A stretch of 33,450 nt of DNA from CAHJXF01 sp038240015 (GCA_038240015.1 JBBSEF010000029.1:1-33450); one strand, 5' to 3'; positions 1 to 9,132 are shown, numbered from the stretch's first letter. Program-made: numbers and translations. Notes: a model not told the origin generated them from the letters alone.

Positions 1-1518
1 CACATTCGCATTGATGTTGGTGGACAGCAGCAGCGTGCTGTTGTTGATCGCTTCCAGCACGCCGTTGTTGGTCACCCCACCGCTGCCGCTGGCGATCGGA
101 GTGATGTTGAGTGTGCCGCCCGACACATCGGCCGAGATGCGACCGTTGTTCACGAGCGTGTTGTTGCCGGAGGAAATGAGCGCTGTGCCGATGTTGCCCT
201 GGCCGCGCACGACGATGTTCGCGCCCAGCGTGGTGATGCCGGTGCCTTCGACAGCAAGCCGCGCGCCGGCATCGTTGAGATTGATCGTGCCGGTGCCGCC
301 GATGGTCTGGTTTGGGGTGACCGTGCTGTCCAGACTGAGAATGCCGCCATTGGCGATATTGAAGCTGCCACTGCTGAACGTCAGTCCGTTGTTGATGCGT
401 TCGCGCGAGTTACCGTTGGTGGTCATGTCGACGGTGCCGGCCACCGTCACGTTGCTCAGAATGTTGCTGCCGCTGGAGACGGCACGAAACACACCGCTGC
501 CCGACGTGTTGATCGTGCCGCCGGTGATGGTTCCAGCGTTGTGTTGAACGACGCTGGCGTTTAGCGCATTGATCTGCCCGCTGCCCCCATTGGTAATGTT
601 GACCGATGAGAGTTGCAATATGCCGCCGGTCTTGGCTTCCAGAATATTGTTGTTGGTTACGCTGCCACCGCTGGCGGGGGCAACGAGATTGAGCGTGCCG
701 CCCGACACATCGGCCGAGATGCGACCGTTGTTCACGAGCGTGTTGGTTCCGGAGGAAAAGAGCGCTGTGCCGATGTTGCCCTGGCCGCGCACGACGATGT
801 TCGCGCCCAGCGTGGTGATGCCGGTGCCTTCGACAGCAAGCCGCGCGCCGGCATCGTTGAGATTGATCGTGCCGGTGCCGCCGATGGTTTGGTTCGCGGT
901 GGCCGTGCTGTCCAAGCTGACAATGCCGCCGTTGGCGATGTTGATGGCGCCATTGAGCGTCAGGTCGTTCGCAATCCGCTCGCGTGCATTCGCGTTCGTG
1001 GCGGCATCGAGCGTGCCGTTCAAGGTCACGCCGGATAGCATGTTGGCACCGTTGAATACCACCAACGCGCCGCTACCCGTCGTGGCGACCGTCCCGCCGG
1101 TGATCGTGCTGTTGAACTGATTGATCACGCTGCCGACGCCAACATTGATCGTGCCGCCGGTGTTGGTGATGTTGTTCGATACCTGCAGCGCCGCAGTGGA
1201 TACGCCCCCGACATTGATCGTGCCGTTGTTGGTGGTGCTTCCACCGCCCAGCAGAGTCAGCGTGAACGCGTCTATGGTGATTGTGCCCGCGTTGCCGAGC
1301 GTGGTGATCTGCTCGGCCTGATTGATCGTGACGAGCCCGCCGACGTTGATCGTGGCCGTGTCGCCTGCGCCGGGACGTGCGCCGCACGACCAATCCGCGA
1401 AGGTTTGCCACAAGCCGTTGTTGATCAGCGTGCAATTGGCCGCAAAGGCCGGCTCGGCCATCGGAAGCAGTGCGAGGGCGACTGCTGCGGCACATGGCGT
1501 AAGGCGAAATGACTTCAT
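1..1518 (-). CDS. Large secreted beta-repeat (adhesin/autotransporter-like) protein, N-terminal part
   Basis: The reading frame is open from an ATG at 1518 to the window edge, giving 506 codons with the C-terminus missing. The start is preceded by GGGGAAG at good spacing. Residues 1-26 look like a Sec signal peptide (basic start, hydrophobic core AAAVALALL, cleavage after AFA). The rest is Gly/Asn/Thr-rich with many short repeats of the type NNGTINVGG, TINLNDAG and ANQTIGGTGTI, as expected of a right-handed beta-helix or beta-strand-repeat surface protein. Two stretches about 194 residues apart are nearly identical. Such proteins are usually autotransporter passengers or exported adhesins. 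The C-terminal anchor that would decide the class lies outside the window, so the substrate and function are unknown. Confidence 0.8.
   Translation of the reverse strand, partial: MKSFRLTPCAAAVALALLPMAEPAFAANCTLINNGLWQTFADWSCGARPGAGDTATINVGGLVTINQAEQITTLGNAGTITIDAFTLTLLGGGSTTNNGTINVGGVSTAALQVSNNITNTGGTINVGVGSVINQFNSTITGGTVATTGSGALVVFNGANMLSGVTLNGTLDAATNANARERIANDLTLNGAINIANGGIVSLDSTATANQTIGGTGTINLNDAGARLAVEGTGITTLGANIVVRGQGNIGTALFSSGTNTLVNNGRISADVSGGTLNLVAPASGGSVTNNNILEAKTGGILQLSSVNITNGGSGQINALNASVVQHNAGTITGGTINTSGSGVFRAVSSGSNILSNVTVAGTVDMTTNGNSRERINNGLTFSSGSFNIANGGILSLDSTVTPNQTIGGTGTINLNDAGARLAVEGTGITTLGANIVVRGQGNIGTALISSGNNTLVNNGRISADVSGGTLNITPIASGSGGVTNNGVLEAINNSTLLLSTNINANV
113..306. repeat. 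Intragenic direct repeat, copy 1
   Basis: This stretch is almost identical to 695-888, with an offset of 582 bp (exactly 194 codons). Only a few substitutions are seen, near the middle (around 163-179). It lies inside the beta-repeat protein gene and keeps the reading frame. Confidence 0.9.
695..888. repeat. Intragenic direct repeat, copy 2
   Basis: Second copy of the 113-306 repeat inside the same gene. The near identity at the DNA level suggests a recent duplication or ongoing gene conversion within the passenger domain. Confidence 0.9.
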
Positions 1519-1886
1519 GAACTTCCCCGGCAGAATGAATGAAACAAGAACAATCGATGAGGCCTATGGCCCGGATCACGATTTGCGACGACCGTTTGAA
1601 CGCACCTCTCGCGCAACCGCGTTCTCTTTCTGTTCCATAGCAACGACCGCTCCACCCCGTCATCCCAATCGTGTAAGCCTCTATCGAACCCGATACCTAG
1701 CCGAGCAAATGGTCGCCATCTCTCTCTGCAAGCGGTACAAATTCGCATCGCTGTCCACGCGAGGTGGCGCGCAGGTATCGTGTAGGTAACGGGTCGAGTT
1801 TTCGGCTGCCGACCGATACGCGCGTGTAAAGCCGGCCGACAGAATCGTCGGCTGTTCAACTCACCTAGCCTCACACTGAACGCCTG
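1519..1886. other. Divergent intergenic region
   Basis: This 368-bp gap separates the leftward surface-protein gene from rightward glgX, so it should hold both promoters. I find no convincing -35/-10 pair. A small hairpin, GCCGAC-N6-GTCGGC at 1835-1852, lies just upstream of glgX. No RNA gene or credible small coding region is seen. Confidence 0.5.
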
Positions 1887-4115
1887 ATGAAAACAATTCC
1901 CGAGGCAGCACCTGCCCACCGGCGCTCTGCACGACCGGACGATCGCATCACCGAAGGCTTGCCTTATCCGCTCGGCGCCACATGGGACGGCAGGGGCGTC
2001 AACTTCGTGCTGTTCTCGGCGCACGCGACCGGTGTCGAGTTGTGTCTCTTCGACGCGCATGGCGAACGCGAGGTCGAACGAATCGTCCTGCCCGAATTCA
2101 CCGATGAGGTGTGGCACGTCCATGTGCTCGGTCTCAAGCCCGGCACGATCTACGGCTATCGCGTGCATGGTCCGTACGAGCCCAAGGCCGGGCATCGCTT
2201 CAACGCGAACAAGCTGTTGCTCGATCCGTACGCAAAAGCGCACATAGGCGAATTGAAATGGTCGCCGGAAGTCTTCGGCTATCGGCTAGAAGACCAAGGT
2301 GACGACGCCGACCTCACGTTCGACGAGCACGACAGTGCGGCCTTCGTGCCCAAGTGCGTGGTTGTCGATACGACGTTCGAATGGACCCATCCCGCGCGGC
2401 CACGCGTGCCGTGGGACAAAGTGATCTTCTACGAGACCCACGTGCGCGGGTTCACGAAGCGCCATCCGGCATTGCCGGAGAACAAGCGCGGCACGTTCGC
2501 CGGACTGACCGACGACGCCGTGATCGAGCACCTCACGACGTTGGGCGTCACGTCGGTGGAGCTGCTGCCGATCCATACCTTCGTCAACGACAGCGCGCTG
2601 CTCGACCGCGGCCTCACCAACTACTGGGGCTACAACACCATCGGCTTTTTCTCGGCGGACCCGCGTTTCTTCTCGAGGAACTCGATCACCGAATTCAAGA
2701 CGATGGTCAACCGCCTGCATCGCGCGGGCCTCGAAGTGATCCTCGACGTGGTCTACAACCACACGGCCGAAGGCAATCAGCGCGGCCCGACGCTTTCGTT
2801 TCGCGGCATCGACAACGCGTCGTACTACCGCTTGACGCCCGACGATCCGCGCTATTACATCAACGACACCGGCACCGGCAACACGCTGAACCTCCCGCAC
2901 TCGCGAGTCCTGCAGATGGTCACCGACAGCCTTCGCTATTGGGTGACCGAGATGAATGTCGATGGCTTTGGTTTCGACCTCGCGACCATTCTCGGCCGCG
3001 ATCCGCATGGCTTCGCGCGCGACTTCAACGAAGGCGGGAGCTTTCTCGATTCATGCCGGCAAGACCCGATCCTCTCGTCGGTCAAGTTGATCGCGGAACC
3101 CTGGGACCTGGGACCCGGCGGCTATCAGGTCGGCGGGTTTCCACCCGGGTGGGCCGAATGGAACGATCGCTTTCGCGACACGGTACGCAGCTACTGGCGT
3201 GCAGAAGAGGGCATCGTCCCCGAGCTTGCAACCCGACTCGCGGGCTCTTCGGACAAGTTCAAGCATCGCGGTCGCCGTCCATGGGCGAGCGTCAACTTCA
3301 TCACGGCACACGACGGCTTCACGTTGAACGATCTGGTCTCGTACGATCGAAAGCACAACGAAGCGAACGGCGAGGACAACCGGGACGGCACGTCGGACAA
3401 CCGCTCGTGGAACTGCGGCGCCGAAGGACCGACCGACGATCCGCAAATCCGCGCGCTGCGAGAGCGACAGAAGCGCAACCTGCTCGCGACATTGCTCTTC
3501 GCGCAGGGCACCCCGATGATCGTTGCCGGCGACGAATTCGGCCGCACACAAAGGGGCAACAACAACGCGTACTGTCAGGACAACGAGATCAGTTGGATCG
3601 ATTGGGAAGGGCGCGACGACGACGACTACGCATTGACCGCGTTCGTGTCGCGGCTGATTTCATTGCGGCACAGCTTGCCGGTGCTGCATCGACAACGTTG
3701 GTTCGATGCGCAGTGGAACGAAGCGCTGCAGGTGCGCGACGTGACGTGGCTCTCGACGACCGGGACAGCGATCGAGTCCGGCCAGTGGGGCGACGCGTCG
3801 ATGCGATGCCTCGGCATGCTGATCGATGGTCGCGCGCAGGCGTCAGGCATTCAGAAGCCGGCATCGGACGCGACCTTGCTGCTGGTGTTCAACGGGCATC
3901 ACGATATGGTCGAGTTCAAACTGCCCGACATCGAAGGGAGCGATCGTTGGTGTTGTCTCGTCGATACCAACATGCCGGTGCGCACTGAGCTTCCCGAATT
4001 TTCGGCGAACGAGGCCTATCAGGTGACGGGCCGATCGGTGCTGCTGTTCGCGCTGCAGACGCAAGGCGCGACGCAACGCGTGTTCGACAAGCTGGAGAAG
4101 GAGTTGACCGAGTGA
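1887..4115 (+). CDS. glgX: Glycogen debranching enzyme GlgX (GH13 isoamylase type)
   Basis: A 742-residue protein of the GlgX/TreX family, which hydrolyses alpha-1,6 branch linkages in glycogen limit dextrins in the cytoplasm. An N-terminal carbohydrate-binding module (about residues 25-130, beginning GLPYPLGATWDGRGVNF) is followed by the GH13 barrel. The motifs are in order: FYETHVRGFT, NYWGYNT, DVVYNHTAEG, DGFGFDL with the predicted nucleophile Asp364, AEPWD with the acid/base Glu404, and AHDGF with Asp476. Length is normal for the family. The ATG at 1887 has no strong ribosome binding site; starts slightly downstream are possible because the first 25 residues are poorly conserved in type. 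No other glg gene is nearby, so it appears to be a single-gene unit. Confidence 0.95.
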   Translation: MKTIPEAAPAHRRSARPDDRITEGLPYPLGATWDGRGVNFVLFSAHATGVELCLFDAHGEREVERIVLPEFTDEVWHVHVLGLKPGTIYGYRVHGPYEPKAGHRFNANKLLLDPYAKAHIGELKWSPEVFGYRLEDQGDDADLTFDEHDSAAFVPKCVVVDTTFEWTHPARPRVPWDKVIFYETHVRGFTKRHPALPENKRGTFAGLTDDAVIEHLTTLGVTSVELLPIHTFVNDSALLDRGLTNYWGYNTIGFFSADPRFFSRNSITEFKTMVNRLHRAGLEVILDVVYNHTAEGNQRGPTLSFRGIDNASYYRLTPDDPRYYINDTGTGNTLNLPHSRVLQMVTDSLRYWVTEMNVDGFGFDLATILGRDPHGFARDFNEGGSFLDSCRQDPILSSVKLIAEPWDLGPGGYQVGGFPPGWAEWNDRFRDTVRSYWRAEEGIVPELATRLAGSSDKFKHRGRRPWASVNFITAHDGFTLNDLVSYDRKHNEANGEDNRDGTSDNRSWNCGAEGPTDDPQIRALRERQKRNLLATLLFAQGTPMIVAGDEFGRTQRGNNNAYCQDNEISWIDWEGRDDDDYALTAFVSRLISLRHSLPVLHRQRWFDAQWNEALQVRDVTWLSTTGTAIESGQWGDASMRCLGMLIDGRAQASGIQKPASDATLLLVFNGHHDMVEFKLPDIEGSDRWCCLVDTNMPVRTELPEFSANEAYQVTGRSVLLFALQTQGATQRVFDKLEKELTE

Positions 4116-4121
4116 TCGTAT

Positions 4122-4193
4122 GTCGTCCCCGCGAACGCGGGAACCCAGTGACTTATGGTGACGACGCCGGATTCCCGCGTTCGCGAGAACGAC
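4122..4193. repeat. REP-like palindromic intergenic element
   Basis: The arm at 4122-4146 (beginning GTCGTCCCCGCGAACGCGGG) is the inverted complement of 4169-4193, with only a few mismatches. Each arm is itself partly palindromic (CCCGCGAACGCGGG). This is the common proteobacterial REP/BIME type of extragenic element. It could also act as a transcription barrier between glgX and the permease gene. Confidence 0.75.
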
Positions 4194-4212
4194 AGGCGCA
4201 CACTCGTCCCTC

Positions 4213-6756
4213 ATGACCTTCACCTCACTCACGCTTCCAATGCGCCAAGGCGCGCGCGCTTTCGCACGCGATTGGCGTTCCGGTGAACTACGGCTGCTCG
4301 TGCTGTCGCTGATCGTGGCAGTCGCCGCGATGACGAGCGTCGGCTTCTTCGTCGATCGACTTCGCGCCGGGCTCGAGCGCGATGCGGCGCAACTGCTCGG
4401 CGCCGATCTCGTCCTTACGTCCGACAAACCGGTCGATGAAAATCTTCGCAGCCAAGCGCGATCGCGCGACCTGACCGTCGCGGAAACCGTGAGCTTTCCG
4501 AGCATGGCCTTGTCGGTTCCGGCAGCTGGAGCGAAGGCGGAACCCGCGACGCAATTGTCAGCCGTGAAGGCGGTCACGAATGGTTATCCGCTGCGCGGCG
4601 CGTTGCGGACCGCAGCCACTCCAGGCGCGCCGGACGCCGTCACCAGGCAGCTTCCCGATGCGGGCACGGTATGGGTGGACGCCGCGTTGCTGCCTGCGTT
4701 GCATGTGCGTGTCGGCGACGCGATCGACCTCGGCGACAAGCGCTTCACGATTGCAAGGCTCGTCACGCTCGAGCCCGATCGCGGCTTGTCGTTCGTCAAT
4801 CTCGCGCCGCGCGTACTGATGCGCCTCGACGATCTGGCCGCGACCCATCTGATTCAGAACGGCAGCCGCGAAACGCATCGGCTGTTGATTGCGGGAACGC
4901 CCGAACGCGTGGCCGCGTTTCGTTCCTGGCTTGAGACGCGCCTCGCCCGCGGACAGAAACTCGAATCTCTCGAAGCGGGGCGACCCGAAGTCAGGAACAC
5001 GCTCGATCGCGCCGAACGATTTCTCGCGCTCGTCGCGCTGTTGACCGCGATGCTCGCCGCCTTGGCGGTCGCGCTCGCTGCGCGGCGCTTCACCGAGCGG
5101 CATCTCGATGCGACCGCGGTCATGCGGTGCATCGGCGTGACGCAGAACGCGTTGCTGATCACGCATCTGTCTGAGTTCCTGATCATCGGATTCGCAGGCG
5201 CCATCGCGGGCGTGCTGCTCGGCTACGTCGCGCACTTCGTGTTCGTCGCTCTGCTGTCGTCGCTGCTCGATGCGAGCTTGCCGCAGCCATCCGGCTGGCC
5301 CGCATTGCAAGGCTTGCTCGTCGGCGTTGTGCTGCTCGCGGGTTTCGCGTTGCCTCCGGTCGTGCAACTGAGACACATTCCACCGGTTCGAGTCCTGCGT
5401 CGCGATGTCGGTCTGCCGCGTACCGGCACGCTCGTGGGCTATGCGCTCGGCATCGTATCGTTCGCCGCATTGACGTTGTGGAGCGCGGGCGATGTGAAGG
5501 TGGGTGCGATCACGCTCGGTGGTTTCATCGGTGCGTTTGCGGTGTTCACGCTCGTCGCATTCATCGTGCTGCGCGCGCTGTCGGCTGCGCGGCACGGTGC
5601 CCGGCTCGATGCGTCGTGGCGCTTCGCGCTCGCTTCGATGCAACGCCGGCCGATCAACACGATCGTGCAGACCGTTGCGCTCGCGATCGGTTTGATGGCG
5701 CTGTTGCTGCTGTCGGTCACGCGCACCGATCTCGTCGCCGCGTGGCGCCGTGCAGTGCCGCCCGATGCGCCTAATCGATTCGTGATCAATGTCCAACCCG
5801 ATCAACGCGATCAATTCGTTTCCGCGCTGCGGGCCGCGCACATTTCGAATTTCGATTTTGCGCCGATGATCCGCGGCCGGTTGATCGCCATCGACGACAA
5901 GGTCGTCGGCAGTGCGACCTACCAGGAAGAGCGCGCGCAGCGCCTTGTCGATCGCGAATTCAACCTCTCGTACATGACGGACTTGCCGGTCAGCAACAAG
6001 GTCGTCGCCGGATCGTGGTTTGCGCCGGATGCGAGCGGCGAGATCTCGATCGAAGAGGGCATCGCAAAGACGCTGAACATCAAGCTCGGCGACCGCTTGC
6101 GCTTCGACATCGCAGGCGCATTCGCGGACGGTCGCGTGACCAGCATTCGCAAACTCGACTGGGATTCGATGCGCGTGAATTTCTTCGTAATCTTTCCGCC
6201 TGCGACTCTGGGCACGATGGCGCAGACCTGGATCTCGGCGTTTCATCTGCCCAGTGGGACCAACGCGGCGGACGCCGGCTTCACGAGCCGTCTCGTGCAA
6301 GGCTTTCCCAACGTCACGGTGATCGACACGAGCGCCATCTTCAAGCAGGTGCAGAGCATCGTCGATCAGGTCGTGCGCGCGGTCGAGTTCCTGTTCGTCT
6401 TCACGCTCGCTGCGGGTGTGCTGGTTCTCTACGCGGCGTTGTTGTCGTCGCGCGATGAGCGCACGCGAGAAGCTGCGCTGTTGCGCGCACTGGGGGCATC
6501 GCGAAGGCAATTGACTCGCGCGCAATTGGCCGAGTTCTTCGGCATCGGCGCATTGGCGGGACTGCTCGCGGCCGCAGGCGCAACCGCGACCGGGTGGGTG
6601 CTCGCGACGCGCGCGTTCGAGCTGACCTATTCGTTCGGCGCGATGGCGTGGGTGCTCGGCCTGGCTGCCGGCGTCACGCTCGCTCTCCTCGGCGGATGGC
6701 TCGGCCTGCGCCCCGTCATGAACGAGCCGCCTTTGCGCACCCTGCGCGAGGCATGA
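4213..6756 (+). CDS. YbbP-like FtsX-family ABC transporter permease
   Basis: An 847-residue integral membrane protein of the FtsX/MacB permease superfamily. One helix lies near residues 27-46, followed by a long periplasmic region to about 265. A helix cluster follows (about 270-290, 316-345, 365-385, 405-455, 480-500), then a second periplasmic region (about 505-715) and three C-terminal helices (about 719-745, 775-797, 808-832). Two FtsX domains, duplicated periplasmic regions and the size match E. coli YbbP. YbbP works with the ATPase YbbA, probably extracting or exporting a lipophilic substrate, though the true substrate is not established. No ATPase gene lies beside it here, so the partner must be elsewhere. 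The ATG at 4213 has only a weak ribosome binding site; the Met at codon 10 is an alternative. Confidence 0.88.
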   Translation: MTFTSLTLPMRQGARAFARDWRSGELRLLVLSLIVAVAAMTSVGFFVDRLRAGLERDAAQLLGADLVLTSDKPVDENLRSQARSRDLTVAETVSFPSMALSVPAAGAKAEPATQLSAVKAVTNGYPLRGALRTAATPGAPDAVTRQLPDAGTVWVDAALLPALHVRVGDAIDLGDKRFTIARLVTLEPDRGLSFVNLAPRVLMRLDDLAATHLIQNGSRETHRLLIAGTPERVAAFRSWLETRLARGQKLESLEAGRPEVRNTLDRAERFLALVALLTAMLAALAVALAARRFTERHLDATAVMRCIGVTQNALLITHLSEFLIIGFAGAIAGVLLGYVAHFVFVALLSSLLDASLPQPSGWPALQGLLVGVVLLAGFALPPVVQLRHIPPVRVLRRDVGLPRTGTLVGYALGIVSFAALTLWSAGDVKVGAITLGGFIGAFAVFTLVAFIVLRALSAARHGARLDASWRFALASMQRRPINTIVQTVALAIGLMALLLLSVTRTDLVAAWRRAVPPDAPNRFVINVQPDQRDQFVSALRAAHISNFDFAPMIRGRLIAIDDKVVGSATYQEERAQRLVDREFNLSYMTDLPVSNKVVAGSWFAPDASGEISIEEGIAKTLNIKLGDRLRFDIAGAFADGRVTSIRKLDWDSMRVNFFVIFPPATLGTMAQTWISAFHLPSGTNAADAGFTSRLVQGFPNVTVIDTSAIFKQVQSIVDQVVRAVEFLFVFTLAAGVLVLYAALLSSRDERTREAALLRALGASRRQLTRAQLAEFFGIGALAGLLAAAGATATGWVLATRAFELTYSFGAMAWVLGLAAGVTLALLGGWLGLRPVMNEPPLRTLREA

Positions 6757-6770
6757 ACGTGAACGCGGTC

Positions 6771-6816
6771 AGGACTGAGGATCAGGACTGAGGATCAAGG
6801 CTGCGGATCAAGACTG
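6771..6816. repeat. Short degenerate tandem repeat (13-14 bp unit)
   Basis: About three and a half units of AGGACTGAGGATC(A) run between the stop of the permease gene and the convergent stop of the HD-GYP gene, which lies inside the array. The first two units are identical and the later ones have diverged. Confidence 0.75.
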
Positions 6817-8832
6817 TGACCCCGAGATCGTCTCCATCAACTTCTTGCGCGACGCGATCAAACCGTTGTGCTTCAGCTGATGCAGACCCGGGATGCGGCC
6901 CGCGGCGAGGGCAGGGACATAGCGCTCGAGCACCTTGAGAAAGGGACGCATCAGATGCGGATCGAATTGCACGCCCGAGAGGTTAAGCATTTCTTCTACC
7001 GCGACACGATGCGGCCATGCGCCCTTGTAGGGACGCACATGCGTCAATGCGTCATACACATCGGCCAGGGCGCAGATGCGCGCGGCAAGCGGGATGCGAC
7101 GATCCGATAGCGACGAGGGATAGCCAGCGCCATTCCACCATTCGTGATGATGCTTGGCGATCACGGCGGCCATTTGGAGGACCGGATCTTTCGCGCCCTG
7201 AAGCATGTAGGCGCCGACCTCGGCGTGCGCGCGCATCGCTGTCAACTCGGACGGATCGAGCGGACCGGGCTTGAGCAGAATCATTTCGTTGACGCCGATC
7301 TTGCCGATATCGTGCAGCCGCGCGGCATGTTCGATCCGTACGCAATAGGAATTCTCGAGACCGATCTCGCGCGCGAGCATGCCCGCCAGATGACCGACGC
7401 GAAAACAATGCTGCCCGGTCTGGTCGTCGAAGAACTCCGCCGCAAGCGCCCAGTTCTCCGCCGTGTCGTACGCGACGCTGCGAATCTCTTTCAGAATCGC
7501 GTCGGTGCGTAGCTTGGCCAGATCTTCGTGAATGGCCGCGAGCTCTTCGTGCTTCGCCACATTGGGTTTGCGTACCGTCGGCCCAACGATGCTGTCGACC
7601 GGCACGCCTTCGGGCGCATCGTCGCGCGAGGAAGGCGCAAGCCATTGCCGTACGTTGGCGAAGGGGTCGAACGGATACTCGAGCTTGGGCGGCGCGGGAT
7701 CCAACTCGACACCGCGATCCGAAAGTTGCCGATAGAACTTCGCACGCTTGACGCCGGTCGTGTACTCGACCAGCTCCTTCGCGTAGCGCATCCCGAGCTT
7801 CGCCGTCGCCTGGTCCGTGGCATTGCCATAGACCTTCATCAGCGCACGCAGAACGTCGTCGTGGTAGAGGCGGGATTTCTTGGTAACGTCGTAGAGTTCG
7901 CGGAGCTTGTTGCGGGAGGAGGCGAAGCCCTCTTCCGTGCGATGCGCCCATTCGCAAAGGGCTTCGGGGATTTTGAGGAGGATTTCGACGCGCGGATTCT
8001 TGGATGCGCCCAGCGTACGTTGAGCGGCCGCGATGAGGTCCTCCGCGGTTTCGTGATCAAAGGTATCTATCAGATATAAGGCGCGAAAGTATTCATAATT
8101 TGCCTTTGAAACTGGATCAGCTTCAAAAGTTTCGAGCAGCCTGTTGCCAGTTTCTAGGAAATGGAGCGCCAAACCGGGATCCTGAAGGCGGTGCGCACAA
8201 AACAAACCAATGCCCGCATATTGAAACTTAAGGGATTTCTCCTGGGGAGTGTCAAGATTAAGTTCCAATATTGGCGCTGCAATACTAATCGCATCACGAT
8301 AATGTCCTAATTCCTTAAGCGCAAGCATACTATTTGCAAGACTTGCTGCTTCGAAGAATTTGTCACCAATCGAATACGCAATTTTTAAAGCGTACTCAAG
8401 GTGATATAAGGACGTGACAAAATCAGCGCCGCCAAGATACGCAACCCCAAGAATATTATGAAGACGCCGCTGGTTCGATTGATCATCACAACCTTCGGCC
8501 CGAGGCAATAGTTCGAGCGCCAAGGCTATACACGAAGCGGTCTTACCTATCCGAGAGTAGTAATAAGAACAATCAATAAGGAACGAGATAATCTGCTCAT
8601 AAAATTCACTGGTCGACAGCTGCTTCAAAATACTGACCACTTGCCCAATTCGCTCTTCTCCGACCGTCGATTGCGTAACCAAATGCAAGTGAACAAGGCG
8701 TTGAAGGCCCTCGATAACATATTTCGCATCCTCGATTTCGAGATTTCCTACCAAAGCCGAGGCGTGCAAATGATCAAGGCCGCAAAGCGACTCAATTCTG
8801 GCTTCATCGAAGGAGCAACGGTTTTCGTCCAT
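6808..8832 (-). CDS. TPR-HD-GYP protein, putative cyclic di-GMP phosphodiesterase (paralogue 1)
   Basis: 674 residues if started at the ATG at 8832. GTG 8907 and ATG 8886 are also in frame, but 8832 gives a length close to the 666-residue paralogue at 14711. The N-terminal half (about 60-400) is all-helical with TPR-like helix pairs. The C-terminal part (about 460-640) is an HD-GYP domain with His507-Asp508 (ARLHDIGKIGVNE) and HHEWWNGAGYP at 562-572. HD-GYP enzymes hydrolyse cyclic di-GMP. There is no receiver, membrane or DNA-binding domain, so the TPR half is the likely sensor. Composition changes abruptly: the catalytic half is about 63% GC, while upstream of about 8055 it falls to 37-45%. 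It is divergent from a small double-glycine peptide gene, which suggests a ligand-receptor pair; this is inference. Confidence 0.88.
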   Translation of the reverse strand: MDENRCSFDEARIESLCGLDHLHASALVGNLEIEDAKYVIEGLQRLVHLHLVTQSTVGEERIGQVVSILKQLSTSEFYEQIISFLIDCSYYYSRIGKTASCIALALELLPRAEGCDDQSNQRRLHNILGVAYLGGADFVTSLYHLEYALKIAYSIGDKFFEAASLANSMLALKELGHYRDAISIAAPILELNLDTPQEKSLKFQYAGIGLFCAHRLQDPGLALHFLETGNRLLETFEADPVSKANYEYFRALYLIDTFDHETAEDLIAAAQRTLGASKNPRVEILLKIPEALCEWAHRTEEGFASSRNKLRELYDVTKKSRLYHDDVLRALMKVYGNATDQATAKLGMRYAKELVEYTTGVKRAKFYRQLSDRGVELDPAPPKLEYPFDPFANVRQWLAPSSRDDAPEGVPVDSIVGPTVRKPNVAKHEELAAIHEDLAKLRTDAILKEIRSVAYDTAENWALAAEFFDDQTGQHCFRVGHLAGMLAREIGLENSYCVRIEHAARLHDIGKIGVNEMILLKPGPLDPSELTAMRAHAEVGAYMLQGAKDPVLQMAAVIAKHHHEWWNGAGYPSSLSDRRIPLAARICALADVYDALTHVRPYKGAWPHRVAVEEMLNLSGVQFDPHLMRPFLKVLERYVPALAAGRIPGLHQLKHNGLIASRKKLMETISGSQS

Positions 8833-8946
8833 GATTGACAATATTTGTTTCCTACAGCGAAAATTGGGCCGTGTAGCAAGAATCATCCCGGCTCGGAAAG
8901 ATAGCACACAAATCTTAGTAATCCGAGTAATAATGCGCTTCTTGCT

Positions 8947-8974
8947 TTGTCGTTATACCGGTTGGTTGTAGATA
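8947..8974 (+). promoter_or_regulatory. Candidate promoter of the double-glycine peptide gene
   Basis: TTGTCG (8947-8952) and TAGATA (8969-8974) are separated by 16 bp, upstream of a strong ribosome binding site. The match to sigma-70 is moderate. The region also has to contain the promoter of the divergent HD-GYP gene. Confidence 0.35.
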
Positions 8975-9003
8975 TTCACCTATTTACCTCTAGGAGTTTT
9001 TCC

Positions 9004-9132
9004 ATGACACTCAATCTCGAAATTTCTAATGTAGCTGACCAAGCACTTGATACGGATTGCGCAACACTAGTGTTCATCAATGAGCCGGAACTCGAGTGGG
9101 TTGGCGGCGGCGAGATGTCAAACGGTTACTGA
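9004..9132 (+). CDS. Small peptide with double-glycine leader, candidate secreted signal
   Basis: A 42-codon gene with a strong ribosome binding site, AGGAG at 8992-8996, seven bases before the ATG. Residues 25-36 (INEPELEWVGGG) match, position by position, the double-glycine leader pattern LSxxELxxIxGG cleaved by peptidase-containing ABC exporters. Cleavage after Gly36 would release the hexapeptide EMSNGY. An in-frame ATG at 8947 would lengthen it but has no comparable ribosome binding site. The gene is AT-rich like the adjoining sensor half of the divergent TPR-HD-GYP gene. I do not recognise a named family. A short pheromone is the favoured reading and a tiny bacteriocin is the alternative. 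No peptidase-ABC exporter lies in this window. Confidence 0.6.
   Translation: MTLNLEISNVADQALDTDCATLVFINEPELEWVGGGEMSNGY

Noticed and set aside
11..1321. Long plus-strand open frames opposite the surface-protein gene.
   Set aside because: They are shadows of the repetitive minus-strand gene: Val/Leu/Pro-rich low-complexity translations without ribosome binding sites, whereas the minus frame has a signal peptide and a coherent repeat structure.
4122..4193. CRISPR repeat or array.
   Set aside because: Only one palindromic pair exists, with no regularly spaced repeats or cas genes; it is a REP-type element.
4558..6525. A 655-codon minus-strand frame opposite the permease gene.
   Set aside because: It is Arg/Gln/His-rich, with no recognisable domain, and lies wholly opposite a clear membrane protein gene; a GC-rich antisense artefact.
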